Positions 6,937 through 13,291 of a stretch of 13,700 nt of DNA are shown here, one piece after another. Made by a program: the position numbers and the translations under genes. The notes beneath the pieces were generated by a model, which had not been told where the DNA came from, did not search any database, and saw only the letters and a list, made by a program, of their open reading frames with translations. The stretch's first letter is position 1, and each line of letters starts with the position of its first letter. Source of the DNA: an uncultured Pseudomonadota bacterium (GTDB lineage: Bacteria > Pseudomonadota > Alphaproteobacteria > Rs-D84); the NCBI GenBank assembly GCA_947306185.1, contig CAMZFU010000028.1, forward strand, positions 1 through 13,700. The letters run 5' to 3'.

Positions 6937-8076
6937 TTATTTAATAAGGTATGGACCATCCATAACCATAACTTGATTCATGTCAGCCAATGATGTTGGT
7001 GCAATGGCGATTGCCCCCGCAACAACAGCGACAGTAGCGGCAACTGCGGCAACAATCCATCCGGCAACAGGAATTGAACTTGATGCGGCTGCAGTTCCTG
7101 CGGCTGCTCCTGCCACTGTTGTAGCTGTTCCCGCAGCAGCGGCGGTCCCTGCAGCAGCGGCAGTTCCTGCGGCTGCTGCCGCACCACTACCTATACTTAT
7201 TAGGCCTGCGGCACTTAATGCACCGGTTGCGGCAATACCTGTTCCTATACCTGCACTAACACCGGCACCAATTGCCCATCCTTTTTTGTTGCCTTGGGTT
7301 GATGGTGTTGTTGCCAACGATACGATATCTACGGCTAAATTATCTTTTGCGCAGGCCGTGTTGTTTAGGGATTCAGCAAATTTTTTTGCACTTTCACGGG
7401 CAAGTTTGTAATTTGTAAACCATACAACTTCTTCAGCCCCACCAACACCTTTTTTAGCGGCAATAATAAGTCCAGGAAAAGCCCGATTATTTTTACCAAA
7501 TGGAAAATCAATAAAGAATTCTTTGCCGGTATATGATGAAAAAGCCACCTGCCCCGCTTTGTTTACTGGGACACTATTATCAATATTTATACGAACCCAA
7601 TGATCGGAACATTCTCCAGAAAAGAAATAATCTGATGGCATTTCGGCCTTGGTAATAACATCGCCGATATTTTTCTGTCGCAGATTTGTTATCATTATCC
7701 CCACTGGCAAATTGATATAATCAAATAGATTGGCTACATTGACTTGTAATTCATAGTATTTGTTATCCATTTTAAACGGGATTTTTAGATTGGTTGCATC
7801 TACTATGTCATGGTTAAAATCATTAAGATTGTCAACATCCACACAATGGGTCAAAACATTAGCTGCGACTAAACTGTATAATTTATTTTTTTCTCGATCT
7901 ATTAATTTTTGGTTAAATTCCTTACCCTTTAATATCTCGGACTTTAATATATTTACAAATGCAGTGGTGTCATTACCAATTGCGGTTAAACATGCCGGAA
8001 TATCGGCGTTTGCACGTGCAACGTGACCACAGACGATTGAGGCAAGAATTGAAAATATAAACCAAAACTTACGCAT
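6937..8076 (-). CDS. Exported protein with C-terminal Ala/Gly-rich hydrophobic region; family unknown
   Basis: The 379-aa product has a Sec signal peptide at residues 1-24, then a mixed globular region to about 260 with several Cys (C29, then THC, GEC and TAC contexts). A very hydrophobic Ala/Gly-rich region spans 267-358. Its centre repeats GTAAAA with a six-residue period, and it ends in a long membrane-type stretch (VAGWIVAAVAATVAVVAG) before a short polar tail. Glycine-zipper-like sequences of this kind can form membrane-inserted helices, which is inference here. The start at 8076 follows the previous stop by 11 nt, with a weak GGGG site. The gene lies between the 308-aa and 641-aa exported proteins in one apparent operon. 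No known family is recognised. Confidence 0.85.
   Translation of the reverse strand: MRKFWFIFSILASIVCGHVARANADIPACLTAIGNDTTAFVNILKSEILKGKEFNQKLIDREKNKLYSLVAANVLTHCVDVDNLNDFNHDIVDATNLKIPFKMDNKYYELQVNVANLFDYINLPVGIMITNLRQKNIGDVITKAEMPSDYFFSGECSDHWVRINIDNSVPVNKAGQVAFSSYTGKEFFIDFPFGKNNRAFPGLIIAAKKGVGGAEEVVWFTNYKLARESAKKFAESLNNTACAKDNLAVDIVSLATTPSTQGNKKGWAIGAGVSAGIGTGIAATGALSAAGLISIGSGAAAAAGTAAAAGTAAAAGTATTVAGAAAGTAAASSSIPVAGWIVAAVAATVAVVAGAIAIAPTSLADMNQVMVMDGPYLIK
7084..7184 (-). repeat. 18-bp-period Ala/Gly/Thr coding repeat inside the 379-aa protein gene
   Basis: On the minus strand, degenerate units of GCN-GGN-ACN-GCN-GCN-GCN recur about four to five times, encoding GTAAAA-like hexads. Synonymous sites vary (GGA/GGG, ACT/ACC/ACA), so the repeat is kept mainly at protein level but could still support slippage or recombination. 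Confidence 0.6.
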
Positions 8077-8087
8077 TTATACCCCGT

Positions 8088-9014
8088 TTAGTTCAGTTTT
8101 AATTTTATCGGACATTCTGGTGTTAAACCCGGATTGTCGCACGGTGTCGGTTCTTCCTCCTCGCCACCGCCGTTACCATTACCATCACCGTTCCCAGCGT
8201 TTGCATTGGATGTAGCTTTGGGTTGGCAATCAGAATCTTTTGGACGGCGACGGCAATACTCCTTAAAATTCATCTTTTTTAACCTTTCAAAGAAATTCTC
8301 GTCTTCTTCTTCAAAAGTCGGTATCACATATGATTTTTTATCTTTGTATGGTTCGTATCCTTCGCTTGCCAATGCCATACGATCTGTGAAAGATATATCA
8401 TCTATGGTTTTTGGAAATTCCTTTGCGGTTACCACTGGGGTTGGTGTGTTTATTGTCTGTAATCTTTTAAGTTCTGCGGCCCTGTCGGCAAAGGCCTGTT
8501 CAGCTTTAGATGGTTGTTTTTTGAATAAATTGTCGGTTTGGATAATAGATTTAGTTGTTTGGTTGTTTGATACCGGCTTTATAATGTTATTCTGGAACGC
8601 ATTGCCGTATGTTTTTTTATAATTTTCAAATTCAGAATCTATATACCCACTACACGATGTGGCAAAACTATGTCCCGGTAATTGTGACAATTGAACCATA
8701 ACCGTTGGGCGAACATCAGAAAGTTTTTTGTTGGTGCAATTGTTATTTGATGCACAATATGAAGCAACCAAATTGGCAACCATCCGATTACAATCCCCTG
8801 TGGTTAAATCGGCGCCTGTTGCATAAATCGGTGTTGGCATACGTTGGTTATATGGACTGTCTTTGTTCCAAAATGGGTTGGAAGAATATTTTTGAACATT
8901 TTGTATTTCGCCGTACGTTGAAAACGGTGTGGGTGCCTTTTGTGCGGCAACACCCGTGCGCATAATCCCAAAATATGCGACAAATACAGCGAAAATGACT
9001 GTGGCTGACCTCAT
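8088..9014 (-). CDS. Exported protein carrying the FP-DD-SF-GYEP-KD module also found in the muramidase
   Basis: The 308-aa product has a signal peptide at residues 1-24 (ending VAA). Residues 25-140 hold four Cys (75, 87, 93, 121) and no domain I recognise. Residues 150-190 are a polar linker. Residues 199-263 hold the module FPKTIDDISF...GYEPYKD, with an acidic stretch then YC...P.D..C. It aligns with residues 51-126 of the muramidase encoded at 3452-4621, with 15 identities over the first 30 columns. The C-terminus is an Asn/Gly/Glu-rich tail with two Cys (292, 301). It is the second gene of the minus-strand operon, 26 nt after the prepilin-peptidase gene. A G-run (AGGGGGG) sits directly before the ATG. 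Its likely location is periplasm or cell surface. The role is unknown; the shared module suggests a common partner or anchoring site. Confidence 0.87.
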   Translation of the reverse strand: MRSATVIFAVFVAYFGIMRTGVAAQKAPTPFSTYGEIQNVQKYSSNPFWNKDSPYNQRMPTPIYATGADLTTGDCNRMVANLVASYCASNNNCTNKKLSDVRPTVMVQLSQLPGHSFATSCSGYIDSEFENYKKTYGNAFQNNIIKPVSNNQTTKSIIQTDNLFKKQPSKAEQAFADRAAELKRLQTINTPTPVVTAKEFPKTIDDISFTDRMALASEGYEPYKDKKSYVIPTFEEEDENFFERLKKMNFKEYCRRRPKDSDCQPKATSNANAGNGDGNGNGGGEEEEPTPCDNPGLTPECPIKLKLN

Positions 9015-9040
9015 GCCCCCCTATTCCATTTACCCATATA

Positions 9041-9520
9041 TTATATCAAAAATGCGATAGTAATTAAAGCCAAAAATGTACCAAGGATAAAAAATGGTGC
9101 AAATGGTATAAACTTTTCTTTTTTTCTAAATGACCACGATGCGCCAAATATGCACGCAAAAATAAGTGCAATGGCAAGTCCCGTTGGACCCGTCAATAAT
9201 CCGCCAACTGCAATAAGTTTAATGTCGCCCATACCTATTGGGGCATCGGCCTTGGGGTTTCGGCGTTGTAAAATACGGTCAAAAACAAGCCCAGTGACCG
9301 CGGATATTATGTATCCAAATGTCATTCCTATAACACCGCTGTGTACCGTTATTGGCCACGGAAAAAAAGTTATTAAAATTGCCCCGATGATCATCAGAGG
9401 GAACAGATATGCGTCCGGTATAATCCGCCGCCGCATATCGGCCTGGGCGATTTTCCACCCAAGGTATAATGCGATTAAACATAATAATGCAAAAAAAGTC
9501 CAAAATGCGTATAAAAACAT
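9041..9520 (-). CDS. Prepilin peptidase (A24 family, single-domain)
   Basis: This 159-aa polytopic membrane protein has the two aspartates of A24 aspartic peptidases. D28 lies in QADMRRRIIPDAYLFP, after the first membrane helix, and D99 lies in the GMGD motif followed by IKL. Such enzymes remove the leader of type IV pilin-like proteins at the inner membrane. It lacks the N-terminal methyltransferase-type zinc domain of full-length PilD/GspO, so its size resembles the short CpaA/TadV form. Six or so hydrophobic helices fill the protein. The start at 9520 is supported by AAGGGAG 5 nt upstream. It is the first gene of the minus-strand operon and divergent from gcrA. No pilin, secretion ATPase or secretin gene is visible nearby, and the downstream exported proteins have ordinary Sec signals rather than prepilin leaders, so its substrates are not in this window. 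Confidence 0.9.
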   Translation of the reverse strand: MFLYAFWTFFALLCLIALYLGWKIAQADMRRRIIPDAYLFPLMIIGAILITFFPWPITVHSGVIGMTFGYIISAVTGLVFDRILQRRNPKADAPIGMGDIKLIAVGGLLTGPTGLAIALIFACIFGASWSFRKKEKFIPFAPFFILGTFLALITIAFLI

Positions 9521-9535
9521 ATTTTCTCCCTTGCG

Positions 9536-9590
9536 TTTCGATTCGGTTTTATGATACTATATAATATCATATAAAAGCATTAGGGTTAAA
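9536..9590. promoter_or_regulatory. Divergent promoter region of gcrA and the prepilin-peptidase operon, with palindrome
   Basis: For gcrA (plus), TATAAT at 9560-9565 has only a weak -35 (TTTCGA, 9536-9541, 18-bp spacer). For the operon (minus), TTTAAC (9585-9590), an 18-bp spacer and TATTAT (9561-9566) is a weak candidate. The -10 boxes overlap on opposite strands. The 20 bp at 9551-9570 form a palindrome, ATGATA...TATCAT, matching its own complement at 18 of 20 positions. A GANTC site (GATTC) lies at 9540-9544, and a CtrA-like TTAACC half-site lies on the minus strand at 9584-9589. Confidence 0.5.
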
Positions 9591-9595
9591 ATAAA

Positions 9596-10216
9596 ATGAG
9601 TAAATCTTGGGACAATAATATATTGAAAAAGCTGAAGACCTTGATGGGCAAGGGTTTGTCCACTTCTGAAATAGGTAAACGTTTGGGGCTTTCTAAAAAT
9701 GCGGTGGTTGGTAAAATACATCGGCTTGGGTGGAATTCCAAGACGATAGAGGAACCAAAACCTGCGGCGACGAAAAAAGTAGAAGTCAAAAAGCCTGTGG
9801 CAAAAAAAGCAGTCGTGAAAAAACAAACTGTAAAGGCAGTTTCTAAAAAGCTGGTGGCAACAAAGAAAAAGACCGCTGTGGCATCGGCAAAAAAGAAACC
9901 GGCAAGCAAGGTTGCAGAAAAGCCCGCAAAAAAAACGGTCAAGGTTGTTGCGCCAAAGAAACCCGTTGAACCCACAAAGAAAAAGGCAGTTGGGCGTGCA
10001 ATTACCGGTTGCAATAATAATATGGGGATTCATCAACGTGTGGTGCAACATGCGTTGGAAATGGCAAATCTTAAGGCCGATCAATGTCGATGGCCTATTG
10101 GTGACCCCGATTCCGAAGGTTTTCATTTTTGTGGGGCACCGGTTTTTGTTGGTAAACCGTATTGCTATGAACACTGTAAACAGGCATATCAATTTACGCC
10201 GCCAAAAAAGAAGTAA
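9596..10216 (+). CDS. gcrA: GcrA family cell-cycle regulator with long Lys-rich linker
   Basis: The 206-aa product has the GcrA layout. Residues 1-48 form the helix-turn-helix domain (W5, GLSTSEIGKRLGLSKNAVVGK, HRLGW). Residues 160-200 form the C-terminal domain with CRWPIGDP (C164), FHFCG (C179) and PYCYEHC (C190, C194). In Caulobacter, GcrA binds sigma70 and activates promoters with CcrM-methylated GANTC sites. Between the domains, residues 49-136 are an unusually Lys/Ala/Val-rich linker (29 Lys in 82 residues), resembling histone-H1-like tails and making the protein longer than Caulobacter GcrA (about 173 aa). The start is the only sensible one for the HTH. The RBS is weak. The gene is divergent from the prepilin-peptidase operon and followed after 20 nt by a 707-aa membrane protein gene. 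Family assignment is firm; the regulon is unknown. Confidence 0.95.
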   Translation: MSKSWDNNILKKLKTLMGKGLSTSEIGKRLGLSKNAVVGKIHRLGWNSKTIEEPKPAATKKVEVKKPVAKKAVVKKQTVKAVSKKLVATKKKTAVASAKKKPASKVAEKPAKKTVKVVAPKKPVEPTKKKAVGRAITGCNNNMGIHQRVVQHALEMANLKADQCRWPIGDPDSEGFHFCGAPVFVGKPYCYEHCKQAYQFTPPKKK

Positions 10217-10236
10217 ATAATAGGGAAACAGCCCAG

Positions 10237-12360
10237 ATGCCGCGCGAGAGGGATTATTTCGGTGAATTGAAAACCCAAGATTACCAAATTGCTGGTAATG
10301 TTTTTCGTGTATGGCGCGATAACAAAGGAAAATTAATCTGTATTTTGGATGAAACGATTGACGAATACAAACCGTATGCATTACTGGTTATGGATTCTTA
10401 CGATGATCGTAAATGGGATGATGTATTACAGAATGATTTTGATCTTGATTTAGAAACGATACGTCCGAAGAAAGATAATAAATATCAAAAACTGGATATT
10501 GAATATGATGGGCTGAATCATTATGCCGCGTTAATAGAAGCGTATGATTTCGGGCAAAATTTGGATGATGCGTTGATTCGTCTGTACGATTTTCGCGATG
10601 CGGCGGTGCGGCGTGCGGCAACAGAGCGTTTAATTGCGGCGACCGAAGCCATAGAACAGGCATCCAAGACGGCGGTACAAGCCGAACGTTCTATTACAAC
10701 CCTACAAAATCGGCGCAAGGTGTTGGAAAAGCGGCTTGTGCATCAACGTGAATCCATTGGACGCGAACCTGCCAAGGAGTCTGCAGCCAAGATTCTCAAA
10801 ACCGAATCGCAGATTGAAAAGAATTCGGAAAAAATTACACGTTCTAAAAAACGGCTTGATAATGCTATGCGGCGTGCTGAATCCGCACGTGAAGACGCGG
10901 ATATTGCCCGTGAAGTGCTTGCACATCGTCGCCCTGTTGCGGAAAGAAAAATTATTGTTGAACAAGATGCAAAAAAAGTAGAAAATAAAGAAGATACTGA
11001 GAGAGAGACATTTATCAATACCAAGATTGAAACAGAAACGGCCAAAGTTGAAGAAGTGACTGAAACTGTGGTACAAGATATAGATGAAACAGAAGAGAAA
11101 GCAGATATATTACCGGTGCCAGATTATGAAATAAACCAGGAACCCGAGGAAACGAAAATGCCAGATACACAAGATAAAGAAGAAGTAAAACCTTTATTGG
11201 ACCAAGATCCGGAAATTTTGGATGATGAAATCGCATTCAAACCGGTGGCTTTTGACGATATAAAGCCCAGTGCTGATACGGTCGCAAAAAAGGAAGAGCA
11301 AATAATTTCTGAAACAGAATCGGTGAAACCTATTGCGCAACCGTTGTCGTTATCGGAAAACCAGACGGTATCACAATCTTATGAAGGTACTGAAACAACA
11401 TACGAAGAGCATGAAACACCCGGCCCGGTATTAAATACAATTCAATCAGTGGAACCATCAAGTGGCGCGGATGTTGATACAACAGGGCAAGTTGATAATA
11501 CACAGTATTCAAATACTCAAACGCAACAGCGACCGTCGTCGCCCAACACGGCACCGATGGTTAGTCGTCCTATTTCACCAATCACTGGTTCTAATACCAA
11601 GGTTAGACCAGTTGGAGATCGTTCTAAACCGACAATTCTTTATTATCTGTTGTTGATAGTATTAATCGCGTTATCTGTATTTACCCTTTGGTTGTATCAG
11701 AAAAAGAATGGTGGAACAGTACCCACATTGAATAAAGAAGGCACGCTTGAGGCGACTACTAATCAACCAGGTGCCGTTGGCGATGGAGATGTGTTTATTA
11801 AAGAACCGGAACCAGTTCAGGTTGAACCGGCCCCAGAACCAGATGTGCCTGTTGTTGTTGAACCGGAACCCGAACCTGATAAACCAATCAATATAGAATA
11901 TCCGAACAATAATATATTGTATGCGGCGGAACCGGATGTTCCAGTGGTGGAAAGTGAAGATAGCGTTTTATCACGCAAAGATCCGTATCCGGTATCGCGT
12001 GACGATCAACCGGTATATGTTCCAGAACCGCGTGTGACAAATGTTGAAGCCCCTGATGTGATAATGGAAGAAGAAGTTATATCTGTTCCTATCTTGGAAC
12101 CGGGGTATGTTGACGAAGAAGAAATGTTCTATAATGAAAATGGGCAAGATGCGGTATATTATCAAAATGTCCAACCGCAGGAATATTATGAAACACAACC
12201 GATGGAGTATGATCAATATATTGACGAAGGCCAATATGTGGAAGATTATACAGAAGAAGATGGTGGTTTTATAATGGAAGGAGACCCCGAAACGCATCAA
12301 TATTTGTCGGTTCACGATGGCGGACAATATAGCATTGGATATACCGAAGAAACCTATTAA
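10237..12360 (+). CDS. Single-pass membrane protein with coiled coil and acidic repeats; family unknown
   Basis: This 707-aa protein has no signal peptide. Residues 1-110 are a compact domain of unknown family (RDYFGELKTQDYQIAGNVF at the start). Residues about 129-245 are a charged coiled coil. Residues 245-440 are acidic low complexity. One transmembrane helix lies near 467-487 (ILYYLLLIVLIALSVFTLWL). The C-terminal 220 residues are strongly acidic, with Pro/Glu/Val repeats (EPEP, PDVPVV twice) changing to a Tyr/Glu/Gln-rich end. The topology is probably cytoplasmic N-terminus and periplasmic C-terminus. It follows gcrA by 20 nt and ends at a strong terminator, so the two are likely one operon. 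That position suggests a cell-cycle or envelope role, but this is only guilt by association. It could be a scaffold or a cell-wall-spanning linker. Confidence 0.9.
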   Translation: MPRERDYFGELKTQDYQIAGNVFRVWRDNKGKLICILDETIDEYKPYALLVMDSYDDRKWDDVLQNDFDLDLETIRPKKDNKYQKLDIEYDGLNHYAALIEAYDFGQNLDDALIRLYDFRDAAVRRAATERLIAATEAIEQASKTAVQAERSITTLQNRRKVLEKRLVHQRESIGREPAKESAAKILKTESQIEKNSEKITRSKKRLDNAMRRAESAREDADIAREVLAHRRPVAERKIIVEQDAKKVENKEDTERETFINTKIETETAKVEEVTETVVQDIDETEEKADILPVPDYEINQEPEETKMPDTQDKEEVKPLLDQDPEILDDEIAFKPVAFDDIKPSADTVAKKEEQIISETESVKPIAQPLSLSENQTVSQSYEGTETTYEEHETPGPVLNTIQSVEPSSGADVDTTGQVDNTQYSNTQTQQRPSSPNTAPMVSRPISPITGSNTKVRPVGDRSKPTILYYLLLIVLIALSVFTLWLYQKKNGGTVPTLNKEGTLEATTNQPGAVGDGDVFIKEPEPVQVEPAPEPDVPVVVEPEPEPDKPINIEYPNNNILYAAEPDVPVVESEDSVLSRKDPYPVSRDDQPVYVPEPRVTNVEAPDVIMEEEVISVPILEPGYVDEEEMFYNENGQDAVYYQNVQPQEYYETQPMEYDQYIDEGQYVEDYTEEDGGFIMEGDPETHQYLSVHDGGQYSIGYTEETY

Positions 12361-12393
12361 AAAATATCACACAGAAATGTGTGATATTTTTTT
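12361..12393. terminator. Bidirectional intrinsic terminator between the 707-aa gene and acpS
   Basis: A perfect 13-bp stem (12361-12373 with 12378-12390) closes a GAAA tetraloop. It is followed by a run of seven T on the plus strand (12387-12393) and six T on the minus strand, so it can stop both convergent genes. It starts directly after the 12360 stop codon. Confidence 0.92.
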
Positions 12394-12407
12394 ACAAAAT
12401 TTATTTT

Positions 12408-12782
12408 TTATTTTTCGATAATCACAATTGCTGCCGAAAAATTATCTTGATCGGTAATTGATAGATGAACTGTGGCGGTTTGGCCTGCAAGTGCTTTTAA
12501 TGCGGCACGTGCACCACCAGTAACTATAATTTCTGGATGACCGTTATCGTCATGTACAACTGATATATCAGAAAACGCGATGTCATCACCGAACCCTGTG
12601 CCAAGTGCCTTTAGACATGCTTCACGTGCGGCCCAAAAATTGGCAAGATGTTTTTCGGCATTTGCATTATCACTGTCGGCATATTCCAATTCTTTCTTTG
12701 TAAAAATACGTTGTTTTTTAAAGGCAGACCAATCGAGAAAACGGCCTGATTCAACTAAATCTATCCCTATACCAATAATCAT
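12408..12782 (-). CDS. acpS: Holo-[acyl-carrier-protein] synthase
   Basis: The 124-aa product transfers 4'-phosphopantetheine from CoA to apo-ACP, activating it for fatty acid synthesis in the cytoplasm. It has the family N-terminus MIIGIGIDLVES with metal-binding D8, the FWAAREACLKALGTGF motif with E54 and K58, and the C-terminal VHLSITDQDNFSAAIVII strand. Length fits the family (about 125 aa). The start at 12782 was chosen because the family sequence begins there and AAGGGAGG lies 6 nt upstream; an in-frame ATG at 12866 would add 28 unrelated residues. It stands alone, away from the rnc/era/pdxJ neighbours common for acpS in other proteobacteria. It has its own promoter and shares the terminator with the convergent 707-aa gene. 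Confidence 0.96.
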   Translation of the reverse strand: MIIGIGIDLVESGRFLDWSAFKKQRIFTKKELEYADSDNANAEKHLANFWAAREACLKALGTGFGDDIAFSDISVVHDDNGHPEIIVTGGARAALKALAGQTATVHLSITDQDNFSAAIVIIEK

Positions 12783-12788
12783 AAGATT

Positions 12789-12796
12789 CCTCCCTT
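12789..12796 (-). promoter_or_regulatory. Ribosome binding site deciding the acpS start
   Basis: On the minus strand, AAGGGAGG lies 6 nt before the ATG at 12782. A GANTC site (GAATC on this strand, 12785-12789) abuts it. Confidence 0.8.
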
Positions 12797-12830
12797 GGAT
12801 ATATGAAATATATGTTGAACTTGATACGGC

Positions 12831-12860
12831 AATATAGAAACTTTTTCCCGATTCGTGCAA
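12831..12860 (-). promoter_or_regulatory. Promoter of acpS, with adjacent GANTC site
   Basis: On the minus strand, TTGCAC (12855-12860), an 18-bp spacer and TATATT (12831-12836) predict a start near 12824 and a leader of about 42 nt. A GANTC site (12850-12854) immediately follows the -35 box, inside the spacer. Confidence 0.6.
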
Positions 12861-12919
12861 GCACAAAATTACATAAAATTTACATTTAATAAAAAAATGA
12901 TTTTTTACGAAAAAAATTG

Positions 12920-12953
12920 TTGCGTTTTATAATCATTATATTATATAATGATT
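12920..12953 (+). promoter_or_regulatory. Promoter of the His-rich gene with overlapping perfect palindrome
   Basis: TTGCGT (12920-12925), an 18-bp spacer and TATAAT (12944-12949) form the likely promoter. Perfect 10-bp inverted arms, AATCATTATA (12931-12940) and TATAATGATT (12944-12953), separated by TTA, cover the spacer and -10 box. This is the placement expected of a repressor operator. Confidence 0.6.
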
Positions 12954-12960
12954 TTGGATC

Positions 12961-12967
12961 AAAGGAG
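12961..12967 (+). promoter_or_regulatory. Ribosome binding site of the His-rich gene
   Basis: AAAGGAG lies 6 nt before the ATG at 12974. It supports this start over the in-frame upstream reading from 12917, which would run through the promoter. Confidence 0.8.
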
Positions 12968-12973
12968 TCTAAT

Positions 12974-13255
12974 ATGAAAAAAACAACAACATTCTTAATG
13001 GCTGGTGTTATAGCGGCGGTTTTATCTGCGGGTTCTGCGGTTGCGGCCCCGGGACATCATGGTGGGCATCATGCACCACAACAACATACCGTTGTGCATG
13101 TTCAACCAGTAACACATCATGGCGGAAATCATCATATTGCACACCATAATCATCACCACAATCACCATCGTCCACATCATCATGCTCATCATAATCACGT
13201 GGATGCGGGGGATTGGGTCATTGCAACCGCGATATTAATATCTGCGTTAATGTAA
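12974..13255 (+). CDS. His-rich exported protein, probably metal-binding
   Basis: The 93-aa product has a clear signal peptide (MKKTTTFLMAGVIAAVLSAG, cleaved near AVA at 22-24). Residues 26-76 contain 23 His, mostly as HH and HHH in HNHHHNHH, HRPHHHAHH and similar runs. A hydrophobic end follows (WVIATAILISALM), which could anchor the C-terminus in a membrane. Such His clusters bind Zn, Ni, Cu or Co, so a periplasmic metal buffer or sponge is plausible; the metal is unknown. The start is set by the RBS at 12961 and the signal peptide. The gene stands alone, with a palindromic operator-like sequence on its promoter and a terminator right after the stop. A structural or adhesive role is a less likely alternative. 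Confidence 0.88.
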   Translation: MKKTTTFLMAGVIAAVLSAGSAVAAPGHHGGHHAPQQHTVVHVQPVTHHGGNHHIAHHNHHHNHHRPHHHAHHNHVDAGDWVIATAILISALM

Positions 13256-13261
13256 AAAAAT

Positions 13262-13284
13262 AACCGCCACATCGGCGGTTTTTT
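13262..13284 (+). terminator. Intrinsic terminator of the His-rich gene
   Basis: The stem AACCGCC (13262-13268) / GGCGGTT (13274-13280) closes the loop ACATC and is followed by six T (13279-13284). It begins 6 nt after the stop codon. Confidence 0.9.
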
Positions 13285-13291
13285 ATAATAA

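Noticed and set aside
6980..7411. Plus-strand 143-aa Ala/Pro-rich frame
   Set aside because: It is the antisense of the GTAAAA repeat region; GC-rich repeats leave long open shadow frames.
8134..8622. Plus-strand 162-aa frame
   Set aside because: It is the shadow of the 308-aa exported protein, which has a signal peptide, operon context and a module shared with the muramidase.
9557..10381. Minus-strand 274-aa frame over gcrA
   Set aside because: It is antisense to a clear GcrA family gene, has Phe/Cys/Leu-rich shadow composition, and has no RBS.
12931..12953. Firm Fur or Zur box call
   Set aside because: Only the general composition matches; arm order and spacing differ from the usual boxes, so it is kept as an unnamed palindrome.
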